A stretch of DNA of 64,000 bases from Tranzscheliella williamsii (lineage: Eukaryota; Basidiomycota; Ustilaginomycetes; Ustilaginales; Ustilaginaceae). Positions within the stretch are counted from its first letter, which is position 1; every line of letters begins with the position of its first letter. Location: contig JALBYF010000049.1 in the NCBI GenBank assembly GCA_023212725.1, positions 81,829-145,828 of the forward strand, read 5' to 3'. The notes below the pieces were generated by a model that saw only the letters and a list, made by a program, of their open reading frames with translations, was not told the DNA's origin and made no database searches. A program made the translations under genes and the position numbers. This document shows, in pieces, positions 35,193 to 45,837 of the stretch.

Positions 35193-35462
35193 GATAAGAC
35201 AACGGAGCGACGAAGAAGGGATACCCATCTGTTCGGTGGCATATAGCGAGGGAGAAGTCAAAAGGAACCGTTACTATGGACGGATAAGACAACGGAGCGA
35301 CGAAGAAGGGATACCCATCTGTTCGGTGGCATATAGCGAGGGAGAAGTCAAAAGGAACCGTTACTATGGACCNNNNNNACGGAGCGACGAAGAAGGGATA
35401 CCCATCTGTTCGGTGGCATATAGCGAGGGAGAAGTCAAAAGGAACCGTTACTATGGACCGCC
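35193..35462. repeat. 90-bp tandem repeat, about three copies, with assembly gap
   Basis: Copies begin at 35193 and 35283 and are essentially identical; a third lacks its first bases, which are replaced by six Ns (35373-35378). As 90 is a multiple of three, a 30-residue repeat (core DEEGIPICSVAYSEGEVKRN) stays open on the plus strand, and a frame on the minus strand is open too. The true copy number is unknown because the gap lies inside the array. Confidence 0.9.
35373..35378. other. Assembly gap (six Ns)
   Basis: Six undetermined bases lie inside the 90-bp tandem array; the length is probably nominal. Confidence 0.98.
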
Positions 35463-38124
35463 CTTTGCGCCACCAAGCGACAGACCAGTCGCAAGAAGTT
35501 CAGCAAGCCAACAAATCTCAACAATGTCCCATTCAGGATGGGCCCCCACCCTAACGGCAATGCAGGGCTATGGGGTCCGCGGCGAAGACTATGCTCCATG
35601 CCAGCTTGGCGACTCTGTCGTCGGGAAGACGGGCGGGTCCGCTGCCAAACACCATGTAATGTCGGCCGAGCTTGCCGTCATGCCTGTCGCCGCCCACTTC
35701 GTCCTTCCCACCGGCAGGCCGTCAAGGATGCTGGTGGCGTTGCCGGCCTGGACGCGCACCGAGTCGTCCGTCTGCCTTTCGGTGTCAGCTCTAGGCTGCA
35801 GCGTGGGTACGGTGGTTAGTGAGCCTGTGAGCTTGCTGAGACGACAAACACCGGGCTCTCCATCACTGCGCAGACCGAGTCGACGCCGTCGCCGCCCCGG
35901 CCCAGGCCGAATCTTGCGGCAGACCACGGTCGAGAGCGACTCTCTTGGAAGGCATCGCCTTCTCGCCTCCGCGTGCCTGCATCAAAGGTTTTGGCGGTGA
36001 CCTCTTGCCAGCACTATGAGCCGGTGGAGAAGGTCCTCCGCAGCGCCAGTGTCGGTGGTTCCACTTGGCCGGATCTGTTCAGCTCTCACTGCCGTGAACC
36101 CAGGCTGTCCATCTGACCCGACGTCGTCGCATGCAATACTACCGTCCAGGCCGCCATCCTCCGGACGCGCCCGCAACGCGCCAAACGACGGCCTGAACAG
36201 GTTTCTCCAGGGCCAAGGCGCACTGCCTCGGGGGTACGGGAGCCACGTTACGGCGCTTCGATGCGCTGCACCTCCAGCCCGCCTTCGCATTCCCCCACAA
36301 CTCGCCCCGCCGTCGACCTTGTTGTGCCCGCCATCCTCGTCTTTGCGCCGTCTTCTCGCCGTCGCCCTGCTTTCTGCAGACATTTGCGAGCCGCTTCATC
36401 CGCATGCGTGCTCCGTTAGGCACTTAAAGCGGCAGCACACCCCGTCCCGTTCCGCCTGTATATGTGTCTACGTATGCTAGCGTTGCGCAGAAAGTTCGCC
36501 GTACAGAGCGGTGGTGCACGGCGCCCGATCGTGGATGCTAGATGCATGCATAGCGGGTCAGCGCCTCTCCCGTATCCGATGGCCCTTGCTGGTTGATTGC
36601 CACTTGGCTCACGTTCATCGCCGTTGGCGTCAGCCGGCGTGTTCTCGCTCTGCCAGCTGGACGATAAACTGGCACCGCCCCGAACCCGAGCACGCCTGGC
36701 CGGCTCACTGCTGCTAGCCCTTGCACGATAGTCAAGACGAGGCATGGCCGGGAAGGCGCATGCTGTTGACGCCGCTCCTCCCTCTGGTGGCAGTCCGCCG
36801 AACCGAAGCAAGCGCCCGCGGCTGGCGCTATCGCCCGCAACGAGACCCGACTCATGTCAGGTCGTGCGCAGTGTGCGGTGTGCACACCAGCAGGCCCGCG
36901 GCGGCGTAGCGCTGGCAAAGGTCGTGCGCCTAGCCTAGCTCGGCTTAGGTTTGTGGCCAGCTGAGACGGATGCCATTCCCGCGGGCACCCCCCGCTTCGG
37001 CAGCGCAGATACCACGCTATCAAGTGCATTTCTTCGTCACGCTACGATCTTGGGTATCAGGAACAGTGCGGGCGTGGGTCTGGCTTGTCCGGGCTGCCAT
37101 TCTACCACAACGGCGATCGCGGGGGCTGAGGCAGCGGTTGGCATGAGGCTGTGAGAGCAAGTAGCAGGATGTTGTCGAAAGGTAACAACGTCCTCGTGGG
37201 TTGCGTGCGCTTGCAAACGCCCCGCTGCGGCACGACGATGAAGATCAGCAGGCTCGGCGAGGCGGGTCCGGTGGCCAAGCCGCTTTGCCCTGTACCTGCA
37301 CGCTGGAATCGATGGTGAGAAGCGGCAGGAGCGGGGCGCTTGCTTTTAGACCCGAGGCTGTCAGTCGAAAGCCATAAAGGTAGCTGTAGCCCACATCGTT
37401 TGAGATGCATGGCGAGCTTGGAGTTTAGCGGCTCGTATGCTAGATACGTGCGCCCCTTGCTTGCTGTTCAAGAAGTATCTGCAAGTAGACCTCATTGGCC
37501 CCGTCCGCGTTTGGCTGTGTCTTGCGCCGGCAAGTGACTGCAGGCCGGCCGGAGACTGTAGCCCTGCGGAGCTGGCGCGGGTCCGGCGGCCATGAGCAGC
37601 TATCGCAGGCATGACGGAGGCTGAGCGCACTGTATGTGAAGAGGCCGTACACAGCGGCCAAGATGTTGCCCTGTTGACGCTGCAAGATTCTTCTGGACCG
37701 TGGATTGGCAGCAACGGTAGACGGGCATTCCTTTCCCCCTTGGTGCGATTGAGAGAGTAGCAGGTGAATGCATGAGGAGAACTGCGAGCATGGCAGCTGC
37801 AGGCGGATGGAAAGCTTGTTCTGGCTCTGATCAGCGACAGTGCGCTTGTCTCCCTTCCACGCATCACTATCTGGACAAGCGTGGGAGTGATGAGGAGCTA
37901 GAGCTAAAGGAAAGCATATCGGTGCAGTGTCGCTGCGCATCGGCCAAAAGCGGAAAACTGTCGCAGCGATTCGCCATCCCTCCTCCGTGTTCGGCCACAG
38001 CAGCCAGCGAATCAGCCATCGGCCAACACTGTGTGAGGCGACCTTGTCCACCGTGCAGTGAGCCTGGAGTGCATACAGTTTCAGTTAGCTTCCGCAGGCG
38101 CAAGGCGTACCCACCATTAAGGTA
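35463..38124. other. Gene-poor GC-rich stretch
   Basis: Overlapping frames on both strands without domain resemblance. A plus frame continues out of the 90-bp array to 36000, but nothing in its unique part is recognisable. Confidence 0.4.
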
Positions 38125-38195
38125 TATGAAGTCCTTGTCTTTCTCCTTTCTTCTCTCTTTCTCTCCATCTCACCTTGTCTCTTTGTCCCGCCGCC
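38125..38195 (+). promoter_or_regulatory. Pyrimidine-rich tract upstream of the REase-kinase gene
   Basis: An almost uninterrupted C/T run of the kind that often precedes fungal transcription starts lies 130-200 bp before the first ATG of the next gene. Confidence 0.35.
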
Positions 38196-38324
38196 TCGGC
38201 ACGTAGCGCATGGGCATGGCCCTTTCTCTTGTAGCACACCTCCTCACCCGTGCTACCTTTAAGTTTCACTTGGCGTCCATTCCGCACCGCTAGGCTACAC
38301 CTCCGCGCCCTGTGCAAAGACACG

Positions 38325-41300
38325 ATGCAGTCAGCCGTATATATGATTCGTGCGTCAAAGCCGCAGCTTGCTGGTTCGCCACAATGTCCGTACACTGAAT
38401 CTGCTTGGCTGACTTCCAAGATGCCTCGCAGCTGTCGCAAGTCCCAACCTGCTGAAGCCATCCGCCTCAACGCTGCCTTGGAGGCTTCTGGGTCGGAACG
38501 TGGCGTGGACCTCTCTCTCCCCACTGCGCCAAGTACCCTTTCTGCACTGGCAGCCGAACCAAGCCTCGTCGTCTCGAATCGCTTGGACGCCTCTCTTAGT
38601 CACTGCCAAGGTCAACAGCCTGATTTGGGTAGCAACAACAGAACCGTCATAACATCGGGTTTTACTGCGGCCCAAGAGGATCAAGCACGACAACGCTCTC
38701 TTGACGTCAACAGTCGAGCCCAAGACGGCTTGGCTCTAAGCTCGGACGCAGAACTGGCGCCTGAAGAGACCGAGTCGGAGGAGGAACTTATGCATCTGCT
38801 CGAGAATATCAGTGAGCATCCCGACGCTATGCAGGCTGTGATGGCCAAGTTCCGCAAAGAGCGCCAAGCTCAGGAACAAGCCGAGCGAAGGCAAAGACAG
38901 CAGGACCGAAGCGGGAGAGAGGTCGAAATGCAGCACCATCATGCCGACCGGGCTCAGAGCGGGTCGCAAGGTTCCACGTTTCCGTGGCTAGCTTCCATGA
39001 TCGACGGCTTCATTAGTGCCCGTCTCGAGAGTCAAGCGCAGCACATCGACTTCACCAAAAGCAGCGCAAATATGGACGGCAAAAAGAAGCTCCCCAAGAA
39101 GCTCTCTTACGACCAGACCATGGCGCATCTGCTTGTTGAGGCAGCGCCCCTCATAGCTAGCATCCTTGGCGACAGTGCCTGGCTGCCCCCGAGTCGAGAC
39201 TGGGACCGAATCCTGCAAACCCTCCAGCAGCGCAACAGCGAGCATAACGAACTCGAGAGCAGAAGGGTCTTTGAGCTGCTGGTCTTCCCCGACGCCATTA
39301 CCGTCCTGCAGGAACTTTTTCGACGCAGAGCGGTGGCGCAAAGCGGGACCGGACAAGCGGCACTTCTCTTCGAAAGGCTCCAGAGCCTCTTCCCCGAGCT
39401 GGACTTTACAAGCGCCGCAGAAAGGTCACTCGAGTATATGCCAGTCCGCCCCCGTAGCTTGCCGTGGGGCCCTCGTCCTCACCAACCTTTGTCAAGCGGC
39501 CAGTATCTCCGGCCTCGCTTCTCTTCTCCGCCCGTCATTGCCTACCCGGCTAGCTTCTTCCGCCAGTCCAGCGACCGACAGAAACAGGCCGATGGCGACT
39601 TTGTCGCTCCATGCAGCCTCAACGATGGATCCCTCAGCTTGCTGGCAGTGAGCGAGTTTAAATCCTCCACCGTGCTGAAAAGGAGCATGGTGCCGACGCT
39701 CCTGGCAACCCCAGCTGCCGCGGCAGATCAGACACAGCAGCTCGAGCTTGACATAGTCAAGTTGTTGCACAACGGCACCACCGAGAGTCAACACAACCTG
39801 CTCTCCAGCATCAGCCAGACATTCGAGTATGCAGTGCTGGGTGGCTGTCCCTGCAGCATTCTCACAAGCAGCGACGTCACCATCCTCTTTTATATTGACT
39901 TTGAGGGGCAACGATACGACACGTTCCAGTACTATGTTGTGCCTCGACAAGCCGATGCGCCTCCTGCCTCGTCGCTGTTGATGCACATCGTTGTCTTTCT
40001 GCTTCGTAGCATGTCGTCCACGCTTCATGTAAGCAATGCCGAGCGGCAAGCTTGGATCCAACAGGCCTGTCAAGCAACCAGTACCATGGCCGAGCTCAGG
40101 GAAAACGACACCAGCACCAGCTCATCTAGCGAATCCGATGCCAGCAGAGACGGCCGAGCAAGAGATCCCAGCTTCCACGATGATCACATTATCAGCAGCT
40201 TTGCCTCTGCGCCTGCCAACCAGCGGACAAGCACCCCTGCTGCTTCGCGATCTCCTGCTTGCCACCAACAACAACAGCGAGGGGGGCAAGGACATCAGGA
40301 CCGAGGCGATTTCATCATTCGAGTTGCCCTCAGCGACTTCCACTGGGATCCGAGCTTGGACTCGGGCTGGCCGAGTGATTGCGACAGCTCGTGGTCTGTC
40401 GACTCTGATTCGTACAGCCACACTACTTGCAACACCGATGGCAGTATTCATCGCTTTTCAGCCGGGTCTGGCACAGAATCTAGCAGCAGCCCTGGTCGAG
40501 ACGGCTTCTGGACAGCCGCTTCGCCCAACGGGCACAACTGCAGCGAGTCGCGCGGCAACCCGCAGAGTTCAGGCCGCCAAGACTGGGCAGCACCGCTCGA
40601 GCCCATGCTGCCTTTCTGCGACGTCGCCGTTGTTCAGGCCGAGACGGACTTTCAAGAGCCGAAGGAGAAGGAGCAATTTCCGGGCCGAGGATGCCTTTTG
40701 TCCAACCGTTGGTGCTCTATCAAGTGCCTCCTCGGCCTCAAGTACGGCCTGGAGATGGATACCAACTGTCCCAACTACCTGCTCCACGTGCATCCATGCT
40801 ACCCGGGCCAGCAGCAGGCGCACCCTGGTCTGGGCTGCGGTGAGCCTAGGGGAAAAGTGCAATGTACCTGCGTGGACGAGTGGCCTGACACCTTTCCACA
40901 TGCGCCAAGACACAGCTTGGCGCTCGAGCAGCTTGTGCAGGACATGGAGCAGGAGCTGCACGAGACCAGAATCATGGCTTCGATGGAGCCAATCCTCGGC
41001 GCCTGTGGCAGTATTGCACAGCTTTACCGCTTCATCCACGAGAGCCATGGGTATGTCTTGGCGGCCAAGGGCGTCAACGGTGCGCGTGCAAGCCAGCTGC
41101 ACCACGAGGCCAAGGTCTATGCCCACCTAGCCAGCTTCAAGGACGCACAAGGCATGCCGCTGCTCGAAGGGAAAGACGTGCCCGTCTGCTTCGGGGTCGT
41201 CGAGACGCAGCACGTCGCCGGCGGCGTCCCTTACCCGTACTTGGCAGACCCGACCGGGTGGGACCGCGAGCCAGAGACACTGCCGTGCGACGCCTTCTTG

Positions 41301-41624
41301 CTGCTCTCCTACTGCGGCAAGAGCATGGACTACGCCGGGATGGGAGAGCGGGTCCGAGACGACACCCGCAAGGCACTCCCAGACCTGGACTGCGTGCTGC
41401 ACGCAAAGAGCCAGCTCCTCCTCCAGCACGGCGTCATCCACGGCGACCTGGCAAGGCGCAATCTGGTCTGGTCGCGAGAACGCAGAAGCTTCCTGGTGAT
41501 CGATTTCCAGTACAGCCGCTTCTGCCACCGTGACACCAGGCGCCCACACAAAAGGCCGCAGCAGGACCAAGAACCGGCTGACCGACAAGGCGAGCGGCAT
41601 GGCGATGCTGTCGCCCAATCCTAG
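38325..41624 (+). CDS. REase-superfamily/protein-kinase fusion protein (Crinkler-type C-terminus)
   Basis: An intronless frame of 1099 residues from the ATG at 38325; ATGs at 38343 and 38421 (context CAAGATGC) are alternatives. In order: a disordered N-terminus; an acidic/charged coiled coil (about 145-205); a REase-like domain (about 255-600) with D423-G-D425 and E444-F-K446 matching a D...E-x-K site, followed by a strand ILFYIDF; a Ser/Asp-rich linker; a Cys block (C797, C801, C815 in WCSIKCLLGL and NCPNYLLH); and a kinase-like domain (about 890-1075). The kinase shows K915 (VLAAKGV), E928 (HHEAKVYAHL), catalytic-loop HGDLARRN (D1041, N1046) and DFQ (D1060) in place of DFG. The kinase C-lobe is very short. 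REase-kinase fusions of this layout occur in fungi and among Crinkler-type effector C-termini; host-directed or genome-conflict roles are inferred there. No signal peptide is visible, and activity is unproven. Confidence 0.8.
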   Translation: MQSAVYMIRASKPQLAGSPQCPYTESAWLTSKMPRSCRKSQPAEAIRLNAALEASGSERGVDLSLPTAPSTLSALAAEPSLVVSNRLDASLSHCQGQQPDLGSNNRTVITSGFTAAQEDQARQRSLDVNSRAQDGLALSSDAELAPEETESEEELMHLLENISEHPDAMQAVMAKFRKERQAQEQAERRQRQQDRSGREVEMQHHHADRAQSGSQGSTFPWLASMIDGFISARLESQAQHIDFTKSSANMDGKKKLPKKLSYDQTMAHLLVEAAPLIASILGDSAWLPPSRDWDRILQTLQQRNSEHNELESRRVFELLVFPDAITVLQELFRRRAVAQSGTGQAALLFERLQSLFPELDFTSAAERSLEYMPVRPRSLPWGPRPHQPLSSGQYLRPRFSSPPVIAYPASFFRQSSDRQKQADGDFVAPCSLNDGSLSLLAVSEFKSSTVLKRSMVPTLLATPAAAADQTQQLELDIVKLLHNGTTESQHNLLSSISQTFEYAVLGGCPCSILTSSDVTILFYIDFEGQRYDTFQYYVVPRQADAPPASSLLMHIVVFLLRSMSSTLHVSNAERQAWIQQACQATSTMAELRENDTSTSSSSESDASRDGRARDPSFHDDHIISSFASAPANQRTSTPAASRSPACHQQQQRGGQGHQDRGDFIIRVALSDFHWDPSLDSGWPSDCDSSWSVDSDSYSHTTCNTDGSIHRFSAGSGTESSSSPGRDGFWTAASPNGHNCSESRGNPQSSGRQDWAAPLEPMLPFCDVAVVQAETDFQEPKEKEQFPGRGCLLSNRWCSIKCLLGLKYGLEMDTNCPNYLLHVHPCYPGQQQAHPGLGCGEPRGKVQCTCVDEWPDTFPHAPRHSLALEQLVQDMEQELHETRIMASMEPILGACGSIAQLYRFIHESHGYVLAAKGVNGARASQLHHEAKVYAHLASFKDAQGMPLLEGKDVPVCFGVVETQHVAGGVPYPYLADPTGWDREPETLPCDAFLLLSYCGKSMDYAGMGERVRDDTRKALPDLDCVLHAKSQLLLQHGVIHGDLARRNLVWSRERRSFLVIDFQYSRFCHRDTRRPHKRPQQDQEPADRQGERHGDAVAQS

Positions 41625-41639
41625 CATGCTAAATCCACC

Positions 41640-44040
41640 AAGATACATTTCACGACCGCAGAAGACCTTCGAAAACTTGTACAATAGCTCAACTCCTCTT
41701 TGCGTAAACCATTCCAACGAACTGACTGCACCAAGTTGAGGCCGCTGGTCTCTGCATTCGACACGCTTCCTGCAGGCATCCGACGGGTAAGCAGGCACGG
41801 CACGTTTCTGGCTGGGTTGCGTGATCATTCATTCATAGTGAGGAGCATATTGCTACATTCGCATGTTGAGCCACCAGACGGGTAAACGATGCCGCAATGG
41901 AGGATGCTGTCGGCGGCGTGATCCGGGGCAAGTTTGCTCTGACTTACCCTGATGAAGCACTGATGCTAGGGCGTGACGCGTGGACAGGTCAGGCAAGTTG
42001 GGGATGATGGACATGCGAAAAAGGCAACCCAAGCAGGACGGCGGTCAGAGCTATGGTTGGATGGGAATGAGGACCGCGACGGCGATACTCGTCAAATACG
42101 TACAGATTGCTAATGTGTGGGCAAAGAGGCAAAAGGAAACGGTTGGCTACAGTGCAAAAAGGGTAGTTTCGTGCAACGTAAGCATGATGGAAACAGTCAC
42201 AAGCCTGAAGAGCAACGGCCGTACAAGCTAACCTGTGGCGACATCTAATGGCGCAGCCAGTCATTCACATTGAGATCGGCGACGGGCAAAGGGTAATGGG
42301 CGATGGGCGATGAGTAGTGGGCAACATTGCAAAGTCTCTTAGCTCGACGTTACCTTGCCATTTCCCTGGGCCTATGCTGGAGATTGACCCACACAAGCAA
42401 ATTGGATAGAGTGTGACGACAGGTTTCAAGAGTGGACTGACGTCACGTCTTGTCAGAGGAACCATGCTGGAACTGGCAGCGACGCAACGCGACGCTTCCC
42501 CAAGGTTTTTTGTGTTTTTTTATGTTTTTTCTGCATTTTTGTTTGTTTTTGTTTTTCTGAGATATTATTTATATGACGGGTGGACCTATCAGAGCGAACT
42601 GCCAACCAACTTGTGGTGATGTATGGCTGTGCCGCAGGGAACAAGACTTTGTCGCCTAGCTGGGAAAGCTGTCTTTCTTTGGGCGCATATACGTTTCAGC
42701 CTGCCGCTGTTTGGCCCTGCCGCCTGCCCCTTTTGCGGGCTTGCTTGGCTTGCATATCCCTTCCTCTCGGCGTGGTCCAGGTACGCTCGATAGAATGATA
42801 GTAGGGACTGCAACAAGATTTTATACTCGGTCACGCCGCAATGCTGGTAGATAACAAGCATGTCGAAAGCCGGCGCTTGGCAACAAGCTGTGAACATGCG
42901 AGTGTGGTGCCAATGCTGGGACCACGAGTGAGTTAGAGTCCGGCAACGATCTGTTAATCGAGGTGCCCCGCACGATCTGTAGGTGCATCGTCCTCGCATG
43001 CATCAAGTTTCTTTTGCGATATCGCATGTTCCAAGTTTCTCTCTGGTGTCTATCTGCTGCTCTTACATCCTATGCGCTTCGCCATCTTTCCTGTTGAGCC
43101 ATCCAGCACAGTCGGCCTACTAGCACGAAGCACAAGTTGCTATGTGCGGTCTTCTTGTGATCACCGTAGAGATGATGGATGTAAGCATGCGCGTGTTGGT
43201 GACCCGATGATGGATGATGAGTGGCATCGCGATGCAAAGTGTTTCCAGGCAAGGAGGCGTCAGCATTCTAGAAGAAGCGTTCCGCAACCAGATTGGCCAG
43301 CGAACGACAGGACATGGGCTTCAAGCTGCCAACACCGCCATCCAATATGCTTCGAACGTGGTCTGACGCCTTGTGCGTTCTCGCTCGAGCCCCGACAGAG
43401 ACGACGCGGTACGTGGTGGGTGGAGAGACTTGCGCTTGCGCTAAGAGACGGAACGCACTGGTTGTGGGAGCCAAAACGTTGGCCGCGAAGCAACTCGGGC
43501 ATATGAGCAGGCTGTGCAGAAGAAGTCGAAGCAGAAGTACAAGAGCCGCTGGCATGCAAATCAGCTGCCGTGCTGATCCTGTCGCAAGTACCGGGAATGA
43601 TTATTGTCGACTGGGTAGGTGCCATTTCAGCCGAGGAAAGGGTATGGTGTGACCGTGATCGGGCGCATGATTCCTTGTAGGCTGCAATCGATGGCCGTGC
43701 CAACCGCGGTGTCCAGGGCCGGACTGCGAGCCGGCCCACCATGGCAGGGATAGGGCAACGAGTCGCCTTCCCGATGTGAGCACCCGCCATGGAGGGTGGG
43801 GGAGTGGGGCTGACAAACCATGGGCTTTTTGGATACTGTGTTGCAGCCAGAGGGCCTAGCCACTTGGGCAAAAGCTTGTTGAGCCATGACCGGCTGTGAC
43901 AGTCTCACAGTAGAGGATAACCTTTGCCTCTGCAGCGGGAGACCGAACTTTGTCCTGGCTGGGATGGAAGCAACCGCTGCTGATGTGGGTCGCTTTTCAA
44001 AATGTAAGCAATCTACCTCTCGCCTTGGAACGAGTGCAAG
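41640..44040. other. Intergenic, no supported gene
   Basis: Short frames only. A T-rich run lies at 42505-42560. Plus-strand frames around 43.25-43.65 kb look weakly protein-like but do not splice into a convincing model. Confidence 0.4.
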
Positions 44041-44627
44041 ATGGTCGAGGTTGACATGATGAGAGCTATAGCGGCGCTGGAGAAGAGATATGAGGACGAG
44101 ACCGAAGCTTCCGTCGCCGACCTCGAATGGGTGGGCTGGCTATTTACTACCGATATTGAACCATCTCGAAAGAACTTGCTCGATCGTCCTTCGACAAAGC
44201 AGTCTAGTCTGAGCCGCTCGTGTCAACATTCCACGTTCTTTCCTTCCGCAGCTTGCAGTGCAAGACACGGCTACATGCGTCAGGAGCCAAACCCACACAA
44301 AGAAGGAGACGAAACGAGACAATCGAGCTGCTTGCGCTGCTGTGTCGCACCTACCATGATCAACAGCGGCCAAACCGGACGGAAAAAGGCTCGCCAAGCG
44401 ATGAGGTACAGAGGCGCAATGACAACTACAAGGCTAAGTACCCCAAGCCACTGTGTTCAAAACACACCAAGCGACATGGTGCCTTCCAGGCAGAAGCCCT
44501 GGGAAGACAGACAAAAGTAGCTCATAGTTACCTACCAAGTACAGATGGCCATTTATCGCAGGTTGTGCAGTCAGTTTCTCTGTTCCTTGAACGGATGGCC
44601 GAACTGAACGTGGGATTGGGATGCTGA
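44041..44627 (+). CDS. Hypothetical, exon structure unresolved
   Basis: The first frame starts MVEVDMMRAIAALEKRYEDE and reads as an acidic helix for about 50 residues. From about 44260 a second frame is more protein-like (NETIELLALLCRTYHDQQ and, near the end, LSQVVQSVSLFLERMAELNV, stop at 44625-44627). An intron or a frameshift between them is needed and was not pinned down. No family is recognised; it may be a relic. Confidence 0.25.
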
Positions 44628-44639
44628 TATGCTGCGAGA

Positions 44640-45837
44640 GCCTTGGGCTCGGTATGGATCTTGCTTGCTTGTGCTGCTCCAGCTTTTTCTATTATCTAAC
44701 AAGTGGACTTGTCAATAGCCATCTGGGATGGCGATGATGATGGCGACGGTCATGGTGATGGCCTACCCTAATCCTCCCGAAATGACTCCAGGTAAAGTAA
44801 GATCTATGCACTTGGTGCATCACACGACCACGCAAAAGCCGGCCGAGAAGATGAGAAAACATTTACGTAACATTGTATAAGCGATGCAGCCAAAAAAGGT
44901 GGGGTCGGGTGAGGGGAAAGAGATCGGGTAACAAATCGGGGGACTTGGGATGGAGGTTGAGTGGATGGCGTGATGCATCGCGCACAGATCAGCACGCAAA
45001 AGTCGGTCATGTGCTCGAAGCAGCTCTGTCACTCGCCATACACCATGCTGCGGGACGCCAAGAGATGCACGACGGACCAGACGATGGTGGCGGACGGGCG
45101 CGTCGCAGCTAACCCTTTCAGCGCGCCAGCACATCGTCGATGTCTGCCCTGCGGCTGAGGTTGCGACTCTGAGAAAACACATTACCCCTGCTGTTTCAGC
45201 CGGGCTCGCCAGACCTACGTGGACATGGCAAGCAGGCGCTGCTTCCTATCTACTTTAGCCTGCAAGCAAGCCAAGCTCCTCAAAGGCAGATTGGGAGGAA
45301 AGTAGTCAAACATGAACGACCAGACAGCGAGATCATCCGGGAGGTGCTTCACCGGGTCGGGCTCGGACGTAAGGACATGGCAAACTAGGCAGAGGGAGGG
45401 GCTCACAAGTGTAAGCCGGTTGAGAGCTGCTCTCGCACGTGGGGTATGCGCAAATAGGCACGCAACTGCCCCTTCCTCTGCTGTAACTGAACGGGCTCAA
45501 GCGCAGCTTTCCATCCGGTTTTGCGCCGACTACCCGCGCCGAGCAGCCGTAAAGGCGGGGAAATGTGACGATCCCGCTTGCGCCTCTCCAACAGCCCACA
45601 TACACTTTCTTCCTTGGTGCCGTACAGCGGCCACCCACGCCTATCCCTCATTGCCCGAGTCACCACCCGCTCCGCCGCCCGCCTTATGACTCCAGCAAGC
45701 AGCTCACGACCCTCCAGCCTCTATTTATTAGCATCAAAGCAACACATGAGCTGCGCCTCTCCTTCGCTTTTGATATGTCCTCCCCGTCTACCCCACTGTG
45801 TCCCTACTGATACCGCTATACGAATCAGCCTCAAGAA
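44640..45837. other. Intergenic, including promoter of the hydrolase gene
   Basis: No supported frame. C/T-rich sequence and a TATTTATTA at about 45721 precede the hydrolase ATG by roughly 115 bp and may be its core promoter. Confidence 0.35.

Noticed and set aside
35017..36000. 327-codon plus-strand frame over the 90-bp array
   Set aside because: The array is open in frames on both strands, the gap makes the frame unreliable, and the unique part has no recognisable domain.
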